From Armigeres subalbatus (taxonomy: Eukaryota > Arthropoda > Insecta > Diptera > Culicidae): a stretch of 64,000 nt of DNA. A model generated the notes under the pieces. It was given only the letters and a program-made list of their open reading frames with translations. It was not told where the DNA came from and did not search any database. Where the stretch lies: NCBI RefSeq assembly GCF_024139115.2, contig NW_026943222.1, positions 434,001-498,000 of the forward strand, given 5' to 3'. Positions 1-14,800 of the stretch are shown here, piece by piece. The first letter of the stretch is position 1, and each line of letters starts with the position of its first letter. The translations under genes and the position numbers were made by a program.

Positions 1-3000
1 TTCCTCCGGAAGTTCCTCCAGGAATTCCTCCGGAAGTTCCTCCAGGAATTCCTCCGGAAGTTCCTCCAGGAATTCCTCCGGAAGTTCCTCCAGGAATTCC
101 TCCGGAAGTTCCTCCAGGAATTCCTCCGGAAGTTCCTCCAGGAATTCCTCAAGTAGTTCCTCCAGGAATTCCTCAGGAAGTTCTTCCAGGAATTCCTCCG
201 GAAGTTCCTCCAGGAATTCCTCCGGAAGTTCCTCCAGGAATTCCTCCGGAAGTTCCTCCAGGAATTCCTCCGGAAGTTCCTCCAGGAATTCTTCCGGAAG
301 TTCCTCCAGGAATTCCTCCGGAAGTTCCTCCAGGAATTCTTCCGGAAGTTCCTCCAGGAATTCCTCTGGAAGTTCCTCCAGGAATTCCTCCGGAAGTTCC
401 TCCAGGAATTCCTCCGGAAGTTCCTCCAGGAATTCCTCCGGAAGTTCCTCCAGGAATTCCTCCGGAAGTTCCTCCAGGAATTCCTCCGGAAGTTCCTCCA
501 GGAATTCCTCCGGAAGTTCCTCCAGGAATTCCTCCGGAAATTCCTCCAGGAATTCCTCCAGGAATTCCTCCGGAAGTTCCTCCAGGAATTCCTCCGGAAG
601 TTCCTCCAGGAATTCCTCCGGAAGTTCCTCCAGGAATTCCTCCGGAAGTTCCTCCAGGAATTCCTCCGGAAGTTCCTCCAGGAATTCCTCCGGAAGTTCC
701 TCCAGGAATTCCTCCAGGAATTCCTCCGGAAGTTCCTCCAGGAATTCCTCCGGAAGTTCCTCCAGGAATTCCTCGGAAGTTCCTCCAGGAATTCCTCCGG
801 AAGTTCCTCCAGGAATTCCTCCGGAAGTTCCTCCAGAAATTCCTCCGGAAGTTCCTCCAGAAATTCCTCCGGAAGTTCCTCCAGAAATTCCTCCGGAAGT
901 TCCTCCAGGACTTCCTCGGAAGTTCCTCCAGGAATTCCTCGGAAGTTCCTCCAGGAATTCCTCGGAAGTTCCTCCAGGAATTCCTCCGGAAGTTCCTCCA
1001 GGAATTCCTCCGGAAGTTCCTCCAGGAATTCCTCCGGAAGTTCCTCCAGGAATTCCTCCGGAAGTTCCTCCAGGAATTCCTCCGGAAGTTCCTCCAGGAA
1101 TTCCTCCGGAAGTTCCTCCAGGAATTCCTCCGGAAGTTCCTCCAGGAATTCCTCCGGAAGTTCCTCCAGGAATTCCTCCGGAAGTTCCTCCAGGAATTCC
1201 TCCGGAAGTTCCTCCAGGAATTCGTTCGGAAGTTCCTCCAGGAATTCCTCCGGAAGTTCCTCCAGGAATTCCTCGGAAGTTCCTCCAGGAATTCCTCCGG
1301 AAGTTCCTCCAGGAATTCCTCCGGAAGTTCCTCCAGGAATTCCTCCGGAAGTTCCTCCAGGAATTCCTCCGGAAGTTCCTCCAGGAATTCCTCCGGAAGT
1401 TCTTCCAGGAATTCCTCCGGAAGTTCCTCCAGGAATTCCTCCGGAAGTTCCTCCAGGAATTCCTCCGGAAGTTCCTCCAGGAATTCCTCCGGAAGTTCCT
1501 CCAGGAATTCCTCCGGAAGTTCCTCCAGGAATTCCTCCGGAAGTTCCTCCAGGAATTCCTCCGGAAGTTCCTCCAGGAATTCCTCCGAAGTTCCTCCAGG
1601 AATTCCTCGGAAGTTCCTCCAGGAATTCCTCCGGAAGTTCCTCCAGGAATTCCTCCGGAAGTTCCTCCAGGAATTCCTCCGGAAGTTCCTCCAGGAATTC
1701 CTCCGGAAGTTCCTCCAGGAATTCCTCCGAAGTTCCTCCAGGAATTCCTCCGGAAGTTCCTCCAGGAATTCCTCCGGAAGTTCCTCCAGGAATTCCTCGG
1801 AAGTTCCTCCAGGAATTCCTCCGGAAGTTCCTCCAGGAATTCCTCGGAAGTTCCTCCAGGAATTCCTCCGGAAGTTCCTCCAGGAATTCCTCCGGAAGTT
1901 CCTCCAGGAATTCCTCCGGAAGTTCCTCCAGGAATTCCTCCGGAAGTTCCTCCAGGAATTCCTCCGGAAGTTCCTCCAGGAATTCCTCCGGAAGTTCTTC
2001 CAGGAATTCCTCCGGAAGTTCTTCCAGGAATTCCTCCGGAAGTTCCTCCAGGAATTCCTCCGGAAGTTCCTCCAAGAATTCCTCCGGAAGTTCCTCCAGG
2101 AATTCCTCCGGAAGTTCCTCCAGGAATTCCTCCGGAAGTTCCTCCAGGAATTCCTCCGGAAGTTCCTCCAGGAATTCCTCCGGAAGTTCCTCCAGGAATT
2201 CCTCCGGAAGTTCCTCCAGGAATTCCTCCGGAAGTTCCTCCAGGAATTCCTCCGGAAGTTCCTCCAGGAATTCCTCCGGAAGTTCCTCCAGGAATTCCTC
2301 CGGAAGTTCCTCCAGGAATTCCTCCGGAAGTTCCTCCAGGAATTCCTCCGGAAGTTCCTCCAGGAATTCCTCCGGAAGTTCCTCCAGGAATTCCTCGGAA
2401 GTTCCTCCAGGAATTCCTCCGGAAGTTCCTCCAGGAATTCCTCGGAAGTTCCTCCAGGAATTCCTCCGGAAGTTCCTCCAGGAATTCCTCCGGAAGTTCC
2501 TCCAGGAATTCCTCCGGAAGTTCCTCCAGGAATTCCTCCGGAAGTTCCTCCAGGAATTCCTCCGGAAGTTCCTCCAGGAATTCCTCCGGAAGTTCCTCCA
2601 GGAATTCCTCCGGAAGTTCCTCCAGGAATTCCTCGGAAGTTCCTCCAGGAATTCCTCCGAAGTTCCTCCAGGAATTCCTCGGAAGTTCCTCCAGGAATTC
2701 CTCCGGAAGTTCCTCCAGGAATTCCTCCGAAGTTCCTCCAGGAATTCCTCCGGAAGTTCCTCCAGGAATTCCTCCGGAAGTTCCTCCAGGAATTCCTCCG
2801 GAAGTTCCTCCAGGAATTCCTCCGGAAGTTCCTCCAGGAATTCCTCCGGAAGTTCCTCCAGGAATTCCTCCGGAAGTTCCTCCAGGAATTCCTCCGGAAG
2901 TTCCTCCAGGAATTCCTCCGGAAGTTCCTCCAGGAATTCCTCCGGAAGTTCCTCCAGGAATTCCTCCGGAAGTTCCTCCAGGAATTCCTCCGGAAGTTCC

Positions 3001-5180
3001 TCCAGGAATTCCTCCGGAAGTTCCTCCAGGAATTCTCCGGAAGTTCCTCCAGGAATTCCTCCAGGAATTCCTCCGGAAGTTCCTCCAGTAATTCCTCCGG
3101 AAGTTCCTCCAGGAATTCCTCCGGAAGTTCCTCCAGGAATTCCTCCGGAAGTTCCTCCAGGAATTCCTCCGGAAGTTCCTCCAGGAATTCCTCCGGAAGT
3201 TCCTCCAGGAATTCCTCCGGAAGTTCCTCCAGGAATTCCTCCGGAAGTTCCTCCAGGAATTCCTCCGGAAGTTCCTCCAGGAATTCCTCCGGAAGTTCCT
3301 CCAGGAATTCCTCCGGAAGTTCCTCCAGGAATTCCTCCGGAAGTTCCTCCAGGAATTCCTCCGGAAGTTCCTCCAGGAATTCCTCCGGAAGTTCCTCCAG
3401 GAATTCCTCGGAAGTTCCTCCAGGAATTCCTCCGGAAGTTCCTCCAGGAATTCCTCCGGAAGTTCCTCCAGGAATTCCTCCGGAAGTTCCTCCAGGAATT
3501 CCTCGGAAGTTCCTCCAGGAATTCCTCCGGAAGTTCCTCCAGGAATTCCTCCGGAAGTTCCTCCAGGAATTCCTCCGGAAGTTCCTCCAGGAATTCCTCC
3601 GGAAGTTCCTCCAGGAATTCCTCCGGAAGTTCCTCCAGGAATTCCTCCGGAAGTTCCTCCAGGAATTCCTCCGAAGTTCCTCCAGGAATTCCTCCGGAAG
3701 TTCCTCCAGGAATTCCTCCGGAAGTTCCTCCAGGAATTCCTCCGGAAGTTCCTCCAGGAATTCCTCCGGAAGTTCCTCCAGGAATTCCTCCGGAAGTTCC
3801 TCCAGGAATTCCTCCGGAAGTTCCTCCAGGAATTCCTCCGGAAGTTCCTCCAGGAATTCCTCCGGAAGTTCCTCCAGGAATTCCTCCGGAAGTTCTCCTC
3901 CAGGAATTCCTCCGGAAGTTCCTCCAGGAATTCCTCCGGAAGTTCCTCCAGGAATTCCTCCGGAAGTTCCTCCAGGAATTCCTCCGGAAGTTCCTCCAGG
4001 AATTCCTCCGGAAGTTCCTCCAGGAATTCCTCCGGAAGTTCCTCCAGGAATTCCTCCGGAAGTTCCTCCAGGAATTCCTCCGGAAGTTCCTCCAGGAATT
4101 CCTCGGAAGTTCCTCCAGGAATTCCTCCGGAAGTTCCTCCAGGAATTCCTCCGGAAGTTCCTCCAGGAATTCCTCCGGAAGTTCCTCCAGGAATTCCTCC
4201 GAAGTTCCTCCAGGAATTCCTCCGGAAGTTCCTCCAGGAATTCCTCCGAAGTTCCTCCAGGAATTCCTCCGGAAGTTCCTCCAGGAATTCCTCCGGAAGT
4301 TCCTCCAGGAATTCCTCCGGAAGTTCCTCCAGGAATTCCTCCGGAAGTTCCTCCAGGAATTCCTCCGGAAGTTCCTCCAGGAATTCCTCCGGAAGTTCTC
4401 CAGGAATTCCTCCGGAAGTTCCTCCAGGAATTCCTCCGGAAGTTCCTCCAGGAATTCCTCCGGAAGTTCCTCCAGGAATTCCTCCGGAAGTTCCTCCAGG
4501 AATTCCTCCGGAAGTTTCTCCAGGAATTCCTCCAAGAATTCCTCCGGAAGTTCCTCCAAGAATTCCTCCGGAAGTTCCTCCAGAAGTTTCTCCAGGAATT
4601 CTTCCGGAAGTTTCTCCAGAAATTCCTCCGGAAGTTTCTCCAGGAATTCCTCCGGAAGTTTCTCCAGGAAATCCTCCGTGAGTTTCTCCAGGAATTCCTC
4701 CGGAAGTATCTCAAGGAAATACTCCGGAAGTTTCTGCAGGAATTCCTCCGGAAGTTCCTCCAGGAATTCCTCCGGAAGTTCCTCGAGGAAATCCTCCGGA
4801 AGTTTCTCCAGGAATTCCTCCGGAAGTTTCTCCAGGAATTCCTCCGGAAGTTTCTCCAGGAATTCCTCCGGAAGTTTCTCCAGGAATTCCTCCGGAAGTT
4901 TCTCCAGGAATTCCTCCGGAAGTTTCTCCAGGAATTCCTCCGAAAGTTTCTCCAGGAATTCCTCCGGAAGTTTCTCCAGGAATTCCTCCGGAAGTTTCTC
5001 CAGGAAATCCTCCGGAAGTTTCTCTTGGAAATCCTCCGGAAGTTTCTCCAGGAAATCCTCCGGAAGTTTCTCCAGGAATTCCTCCGAAAGTTCCTCCAGG
5101 AATTCCTCTGGAAGTTCTGGAACTTCCGGGAAAATTCCTGGATTATCTTCTGGAGAAATTTACGGAGAATTGCTAGATTA
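1..5180. repeat. 24-bp minisatellite array (two related 12-mers)
   Basis: The sequence is a near-uniform tandem array. Its unit is TTCCTCCGGAAG followed by TTCCTCCAGGAA, so the 24-bp repeat is a dimer of two 12-mers that share TTCCTCC. About 190-200 dimers run from base 1, so the array continues beyond the window. Units of 23 bp (one C lost, giving CCTCGGAAG) recur and shift the frame. From about 4500 the 12-mers diverge (AAGTTTCTCC variants), and at 5110-5180 they fade into unique sequence. Most units contain an EcoRI site (GAATTC). The consensus has no stop codon in any of its six frames. A 1513-residue minus-strand open frame (173-4714) is therefore an artefact: its repeat motif changes between [16 protein letters not shown] and EEFLEELP each time a 1-bp indel changes frame. 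Confidence 0.97.
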
Positions 5181-5195
5181 TAAATTAGAAATCAA

Positions 5196-5487
<292 letters not shown>

Positions 5488-5504
5488 TATATATATATAT
5501 ATTA

Positions 5505-6004
5505 GGGTGGTTCAAAAAATCAATTTTGCTCCACAGTGCTCATCTGATTCTTTACCATGTTCTGAGTGTCCTCTGAAAATTTGAGCTCATTTGGGTTAAA
5601 ACTGATTTAGCACAAGCCATTTCAAGTTTGCATGCTATGTTGCACTGCACATTTCAGTGATTCCCTCAAAGAAGTTTAACGATCATGACTAAAGATTTGC
5701 AACATGTCTTAAAATCGATTACTAATTATTGGAACGATTAATTGAGATGCGGTTTTCACTGAGTGAAAGCTGCTGAGTATTCCTTTCAGCTATGTAGGTT
5801 TTCTTTTAACATGCGCTTGATGGGGAAGCGTCATTAACAGTATAATGAAAAAATAAATTTCCCCATACTAATTTGCATGCAAACTTGAAATGGCTTGTGC
5901 TAAATCAGTTTTAACCCAAATGAGCTCAAATTTTCAGAGGACACTCAGAACATGGTAAAGAATCAGATGAGCACTGTGGAGCAAAATTGATTTTTTGAAC
6001 CACC

Positions 6005-6005
<1 letters not shown>
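5505..6005. mobile_element. 501-bp fold-back MITE with ~130-bp TIRs
   Basis: The left end GGGTGGTTCAAAAAATCAAT is repeated in reverse complement at the right end (ATTGATTTTTTGAACCACCC). The arms match for about 130 bp, as far as the paired GCATGC core motifs. TA flanks both ends within a TA microsatellite. There is no open frame of note. The terminal GGGTGG(T/C)TCAAAAA is shared with the next element, which suggests one superfamily with different interiors. Confidence 0.9.
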
Positions 6006-6069
<64 letters not shown>

Positions 6070-6070
<1 letters not shown>

Positions 6071-6765
6071 GGTGGCTCAAAAAACACTTTTTAAAATTTT
6101 TTGATGGGCCGCCCTTTTAGTCGGTTCTATTTGATGCCCTGATGCTCTGGACAAAATTTCAGCCAAATCGGTCAACGTTTGAGCGGTGCTAAACTCGATG
6201 GAAGTTTATATGCAAAAATGTATGCAGAAACATCCAAAAACAGTAAATTGCAGCTGGACTACACAACTTACGATGAAGAACTATGATACTCATTCAGTTC
6301 TTGTAGAATTAAATACAGAATGTTATGCTGAAAACCGCGAGAAGATTAGAGTTTATTACGCGAAGATATTAGCATTTTACTGGAGTGTTGTAGGGGTGAA
6401 TTTATTTCTTTTCAAAGGTAAAAGAAACGAAATTTGCTCAAACCCCACTTCAGAGAAATGCTAATAACTTAGCCGGGCAAACTCAAATCTTCTCGCAGTT
6501 TTCAGCATAACATTCTGTATTAAATTCTCCAAGATCTGAATGAGTATCATAGTTCTTCATCGTAAGTTGTGTAGTCCAGCTGCAATTTACTGTTTTTGGA
6601 TGTTTCTGCATACATTTTTGCATATAAACTTCCATCGAGTTTAGCATGCTCAAACGTTGAATTTGAAATTTTGTCCAGAGCATCAGGGCATCAAATAGAA
6701 CCGAATAAGAAGGCGGCCCATCAAAAAAATTGAAAAAAGATTTCCCATATTAATTTGAGCCACCC
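6070..6765. mobile_element. 696-bp fold-back MITE with ~340-bp TIRs
   Basis: Starts GGGTGGCTCAAAAAACACTT and ends with the related GAGCCACCC. Two arms of about 340 bp are nearly perfect inverted copies, so the small open frames on each strand (6186-6464 plus, 6483-6683 minus) are the same sequence read from opposite arms and are not genes. TA flanks both ends. A partial relative of the left arm occurs at 8399-8708. Confidence 0.9.
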
Positions 6766-6767
6766 TA

Positions 6768-8391
<1,624 letters not shown>

Positions 8392-8398
8392 TATATTA

Positions 8399-8708
8399 GG
8401 GTGGCTCAAAAAACACTTGTTCAATTTGTTTGATGGGCTGCCCTCTTATTCGGTTCTATTTGATGCCCTGATGCTCTGGACAAAATTTCAGCCAAATCGG
8501 TCAACGTTTGGGCGGTGCTAAACTCTTTGAAAGTTTATATGGAAAAATGTATGCAGTAACATCCAAAAACAGTGATATGCAGTTGTACGGCACAATTTAC
8601 GATCCAGAACAATGATACTCATTCAGCTTTTGAAGAATTCAATACAGAATGTTATGCTGAAAACCGCATGAAGATTAGAGTTTATTAGGCAAAGATATTA
8701 GCATTTAT
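8399..8708. mobile_element. Partial copy of the 6070-6765 MITE (left arm only)
   Basis: GGGTGGCTCAAAAAACACTT and the following ~300 bp match the left arm of the 6070-6765 element, including GATGCCCTGATGCTCTGGAC. The match stops where the 7-bp satellite begins, so the right arm has been lost or replaced. Confidence 0.85.
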
Positions 8709-10190
8709 ATAAATTATAAATTATAAATTATAAATTATAAATTATAAATTATAAATTATAAATTATAAATTATAAATTATAAATTATAAATTATAAATTA
8801 TAAATTATAAATTATAAATTATAAATTATAAATTATAAATTATAAATTATAAATTATAAATTATAAATTATAAATTATAAATTATAAATTATAAATTATA
8901 AATTATAAATTATAAATTATAAATTATAAATTATAAATTATAAATTATAAATTATAAATTATAAATTATAAATTATAAATTATAAATTATAAATTATAAA
9001 TTATAAATTATAAATTATAAATTATAAATTATAAATTATAAATTATAAATTATAAATTATAAATTATAAATTATAAATTATAAATTATAAATTATAAATT
9101 ATAAATTATAAATTATAAATTATAAATTATAAATTATAAATTATAAATTATAAATTATAAATTATAAATTATAAATTATAAATTATAAATTATAAATTAT
9201 AAATTATAAATTATAAATTATAAATTATAAATTATAAATTATAAATTATAAATTATAAATTATAAATTATAAATTATAAATTATAAATTATAAATTATAA
9301 ATTATAAATTATAAATTATAAATTATAAATTATAAATTATAAATTATAAATTATAAATTATAAATTATAAATTATAAATTATAAATTATAAATTATAAAT
9401 TATAAATTATAAATTATAAATTATAAATTATAAATTATAAATTATAAATTATAAATTATAAATTATAAATTATAAATTATAAATTATAAATTATAAATTA
9501 TAAATTATAAATTATAAATTATAAATTATAAATTATAAATTATAAATTATAAATTATAAATTATAAATTATAAATTATAAATTATAAATTATAAATTATA
9601 AATTATAAATTATAAATTATAAATTATAAATTATAAATTATAAATTATAAATTATAAATTATAAATTATAAATTATAAATTATAAATTATAAATTATAAA
9701 TTATAAATTATAAATTATAAATTATAAATTATAAATTATAAATTATAAATTATAAATTATAAATTATAAAATATAAATTTTAAATTGTAAATTATAAATT
9801 ATAAATTATAAATTAGAAATTAGAGATTAGAAAAAAGAATTTAGAAATTAGAAATTAAAAATTAGAAATGAAAAATAAGAAATGAAAAATTAGAAATTAG
9901 AAATTAAAATTTAGAAATTAGAAATGAAAAATTAGAAATGAAAAATAAGAAATTAGAAATTATAAATTAGAAATAAGAAATAAGAAATTAGAAATTAGAA
10001 ATTAGAAATTTTACATTATAAACTAAAAATTATAAATTGAAATTTAAAAACTAAAAGTATAAATTAAAAATTAAAAATCAATAAATAAATAAATAAAAAA
10101 TTCAAAATTCAAAATCAAAAATTAAAATTTTTAAGTTAAAGCTTAAAAATTAAAAATTAAAAATTTCAAAATTAAAAATTAAAAATTAGA
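8709..10190. repeat. (AAATTAT)n heptamer satellite with a decayed AT-rich tail
   Basis: A near-perfect 7-bp tandem repeat (AAATTAT) runs from about 8709 to 9770, roughly 150 copies with almost no interruption. From 9771 to 10190 it decays into AAATTAGAA, AAATTAAAA and similar variants. The sharp homogeneity followed by decay on one side suggests recent expansion at the left and an older edge at the right. Confidence 0.96.
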
Positions 10191-11281
10191 TTTTTTTTTC
10201 ATGATTTTGTTTTTACGTCGGTTCAGGGCTCTAACTCATTTTGCTTACGAAGATTATGAGATTTAGGGTGCGATCAGAGTAGACGCGAAGTGCGAAGCGA
10301 AGCGTCCATACGATTTGATTATTGACTGTTACTCCTTTGCGTGCAGTTTTCGCGCGGCGTCGCGTAGAAGCGTCTTCTCTGGCAGTCACCTTACGCGGCT
10401 TACAAGTGGTTTCAAAAATAAAAAATAATAAAAAAAAATGTTGCCAAAATCGAACAGGGTCTGTATTAGGAATAATCACTTTTTCGTCGTTTTACCGGGT
10501 AGCGTTGGAGTTTTCCATTTCCTGTTAGCAGTTGTTCAGTCGCACCACTTCTCCACCGTTTTGCTTGAGGCCGAAAACACCGAAAATTTAACAGTGACAC
10601 GATAAACTCCGGAATACTCGTTGGCTGGACACTTGTGCGTAAAATTCGGCAATGACTGCAACAATAACATTTCAACATTGCAATAAACCTCCTGCTGATC
10701 GGAAACTTACCTTTCATCCTGAACCTAATTTAATTCATCCTCAACTTAACAAGCACTCGATTTCCGCAATTATATTTAAACTCCATTAAATATGAACACT
10801 TAAAATGCACTTTGTTTAAGCTTCATGCTTCGCACAACAAGTTTTTCTCCACGCACCGACATTTTCGTCAACCAGCAACAAGCAAATTTTTCTTCTGACT
10901 GACAGTTCGTTTCGAGTGGCGGGTTTGAGTGCGATTCCTGCAATGTTCTGCAATTTCACGTTGATTTAACATAATATACAACATAAGTATGTAATATTAC
11001 GCTTCTTTTCCAACTGACATGATGTGCATCATTTTATGTGTAAGAAATTACCGATTTAGCGAGGTAATGTTACGTACTTTGCGCGCAACCGAAAAAATAT
11101 TTTGTCCGTTAGATTTTACATTCAGTTATGTAATAATACAATCGAATTGACTTGAAAATACATCAAATCGGCGATTACATAGGTTTTTTAAGTACATTGA
11201 CCAATGTTACGTCGTGGGATATTAACTTTTTTTTTGCTGTGTATCACGAAATGTAATTCGACCTCAACAGCAACTCTTTGT
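10191..11281. other. Non-repetitive stretch; one possible minus-strand exon end
   Basis: No family is recognisable. On the minus strand, ATGAAAG (10717-10711) is followed directly by GTAAGT (10710-10705), a consensus splice donor. About 220 bp upstream of moderate GC content could be a leader, and a 21-codon frame starting ATGTCGGTGCGTGGAG lies within it. This could be the 5' exon of a host gene, but no acceptor or coding exon is visible. At 10265-10380 a GCGAAGCG-rich segment has weak inverted symmetry with GCGTCGCGTAGAAGCG and could be an old MITE. Confidence 0.25.
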
Positions 11282-11820
11282 GATCAAAAAACATAATTTG
11301 CATCATTGGTTTGCCATTTTCACTCTAGCCTTTGACAAGGGACTAAGCAAAAACACCTTGAACACTTTCAAAAAAATATAACTTGAAACCGGCTTGTCCG
11401 ATTGTTTTGGTATCTTAGACAATGTTTCAATAGGTAATCAATAGGGTGAAAAAAATATAAATACACTGTGAAAAAAAATTGTTCAATCTTTGAAGATAAA
11501 ACTTACTTTTTTGCACTATGGGTTATAATCAAGAAATGATGAACGTAAAAGTTATAATTTTAAAAAAAGTTGTTTTTTCTATGTAAAGTATTTTTCTACA
11601 AACTCATACCATGAAAATGGTCAACCACTGCACCATTACTAGCATTTGTCAATAAATATCAATGACTCTGTAAAATTTGATTCTAGATTGAATAGACTCG
11701 AAACACATTCGATATCATTTTTAAAAGTGTTCAATGCTTGGTGTTTTTGCTTAGGCCCCTGTCAAAAGTGAGGCTAGAGTCAAAATAGCACACCAATGAT
11801 GCAAATTATGTTTTTTGGTC
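11282..11820. mobile_element. ~540-bp fold-back MITE
   Basis: The left end CAAAAAACATAATTTGCATC is matched inverted at 11795-11820 (GATGCAAATTATGTTTTTTG). The match runs about 75 bp through CTCTAGCC and TTGC(T)TAG blocks with several mismatches. The interior is AT-rich and non-coding. No clear target duplication was found. Confidence 0.8.
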
Positions 11821-14800
11821 ATAATAAATGTATATGCAACATTTCAAAGAAATAAAGAAATACAAAAATAAATCGACCTTCTATTTCACAGAGAATTGAT
11901 CGTATCAAATACTTCCGTATTTGATCATTCATTATGCATAGAAGCTTCTCTATTTATTGTTTAATTTTAAACGACCACGATACTTAATTATTTCGAAAAC
12001 ACTCTAGTTTTATCGTCATTGTCTGAACGAAACAATCGTTTAACTAATCGAGATATTAGGCGCAATCACTAATAAAATAGCTAATGCTTTTCCCGATCTC
12101 AATGAATCAATTAGTGTGTGATCTTCGCGTATCATCATTAATCTCTTTGTTTTCTCGTTCAAGTCGCGACACGGGAAAAACTTTCACCCTCCCAACAAAA
12201 TGCAATCTAGAAAACTGGCCATGGAAATTACATTCAGATCTACACCGCATAAAGGAATTATTCCAGACGCGCTTTATTAAGCCCCTAATTTCCCGATAAA
12301 TGTCGGGCTTCGACAACCATTAATCATTCTCGCCGATCGTTAGCGGATTTGCGCCCGTAACCAAATAAGAAAAATGGTATGTATAACTGCGATTAATTAC
12401 ATCGAGCGCGCGATGCGTTGGTTTTACTTTTTTTTTAGTTGGGAGCGAAAACGAACCGCGATCCTCGGGATGTTTGTTTTACGGGGCAGTCGGTTTCCGA
12501 CGGAGAAAAAAGTTATTTTAAATATTTATTAAATTTGTCAAAACAACAACACAATCACGCCGACGGCCATCAGGAAGGGAATCAGCATCCTTCGTCAATT
12601 TTTTTCTCCATATTCAGTGCCTAGAGAACAACTGTAACGAAGGATTTCCATATTATGACTTGCCTTGTCGTTGGAACAACTGTCCTAAATCTTACTTTAT
12701 GAGCCAAACGATGAACGAAAGAAACAATGATCACAGGACGTTGCGAACGCCAGGCTGCAAACTAGTTTCGTGTATTCCGTGATGGGACAACCACTTTCTT
12801 CGAACCCTTTTGCTGTAACCCCATTGCGGCGATGATGACTCTCCTAATCTTCCGGCGTACCGTTTCAAGGTGAGCCTTTTCCTTTTTTCCTTCATCCCAA
12901 GGATAATGACTGTGGGCAAGTAAAACTATTAAACAAACATTTTATGCTTGCTCACATCCAATCCAGTTCGCAATCTACGGCGAAACGTTTCGTTAGAATC
13001 GGAGATGGGACAAAAATTGTGACAACCTGGTAGAGAATCAACTCTTCGACAAACAAGGGTCCGTACAGTGTCGAGGGGCACGGATGTGAAGATGAATTTT
13101 AAAAGGTTAAATAAATGGGCGGCAATAAATCAGCTTTACATTGGATATAAATCAATTCGATTACGAGTTGAGAGTGTAATAAGTGATATGTATAATAATA
13201 GTGTTTTGGGAGATCCAAATCATTACTGATTTGAACAGGTTCTACTTCTTGATCCTTGAGAGAAAATGCATTTATGTACTTTCACGAGTACTTTCTAAGC
13301 AAATCCACATAAACACCAAATTTCTTCAAGTTAATCCATTCGCCATGAATTGCCTGTACCATGAATATACTATATTAACATATTTTGTGATTGAAGCGAA
13401 TGTTGTCGACGGAATCATAGTCTAACTCCATTGCTTGGCAAACCAACATTCTCCAAAAAATCTGTGCATCAAATCAGAGAAAATATAGTAAACTGACACA
13501 TTTGTCACCTCTGTTGCATCATTGATAGCACATGTTACGCATCATCCTCCTGGACAGTCGCAACAAAGAACGACAGAGGATCCCATCGTTCACCGTCATT
13601 TGATTAGCATGAATTAAGCTCCATTCATCGACGATCCATTCATCGAGCCGATAACAAGCAGAGGTCGACCACCGGAGCTACTCCAGAGCTGCCTGTGAGA
13701 TATCACGCGACGAGTGCCGCCAAACACTGCATCAAAAGCGTGTATCACTTGCTCGTTCATTGAATCAGCCCGGGCGCATCCTTTCATTGTATGATGGACG
13801 GATAACGGTGGAGCAAAAATTCGTTCACTTTTACTGGAACAGAAAAAAATAGCGACATGCTAGCAGAATGCACGTGTCCGTATGCATACTATCCGACAGA
13901 AGGATGCATTCCCGCAGTTGCATTCACCTCAGTCCTCAGCGGTCATAAACGTCGATGATCGACAAACTAATTCTGGCCGGCAGAGACCGTTCAGGGGCCA
14001 ATGGCCATGTATAGCGCCTATAGACCTAAATTGACTGCTCTTTTGGCAGATTTCGTTGGCTGTGCATAGCTGCACTATACAACAACGGTCTGCAGAGTCC
14101 TCCGATAGGATATTCACTACATCATACGTTCGACACACCAATGGAGTTAGTCGAGGTCGAGGCCGGACCAGTCGGGATGATGACGATGCGATGGTGGGAT
14201 AAACTAATTTTCTGCGCTCCCACGGCGTTTAACGAGGGACACGTTGGCTGCTGCCCATTCTCTGGGACGGTGAATCGACTGCTTCGGAAGATACAGTGTT
14301 GTCATCAACTAGGAATTTCTCCATGGCTACAGAATGGGGGAGTGATTTGGGAAAAGTCTTACCATTTAGCACCACGGTCTATCGACGGATCACGGTCTTT
14401 GCATGCTGGAACGAACCGTCAGCGAAACAAAGTCGTCATGTCGCAGCAGGAGAATTTCAGTGTTTAGAGCTTTTCCCACCAATCACATAAGTCGGTGAGA
14501 ACCATAATGAACTATGCTTCAAACGTATTTAGGAGGTTTTTAAATTTTTTGTTCTCAGTAGAGGCAATAATTATCTTAGTTTGAGTGAAAAAGGAAATTG
14601 TTTCAAAAACCTGTTTAGATTTCTGTGGGCATTTTAGGTGGATTCTTTGATACATTCCATTTTAAAGATTTTAAGTAGATTACAGAATCAAAGTATTGAA
14701 TCAGAAAATTCGCAATTATCTATTGACTTGATTTGCGAAGAATTTTGAGGAAATGTGTATTAAGGAAATACAATATAGATCAAGTCGAGTCAAGTACGAG

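Noticed and set aside
173..4714. A 1513-residue minus-strand protein
   Set aside because: It is a tandem array read through; all frames are open by composition, and the peptide repeat switches frame at each 1-bp indel.
6186..6683. A pair of related small proteins on opposite strands
   Set aside because: They are the two arms of one fold-back MITE.
8709..9770. A telomeric or centromeric array
   Set aside because: The AAATTAT heptamer is not a known telomere motif to me, and about 1 kb next to a MITE is better explained as a local expansion.
14141..14467. A 108-residue plus-strand protein in less AT-rich DNA
   Set aside because: No domain, no splice support, and competing frames on both strands; left as unannotated sequence.
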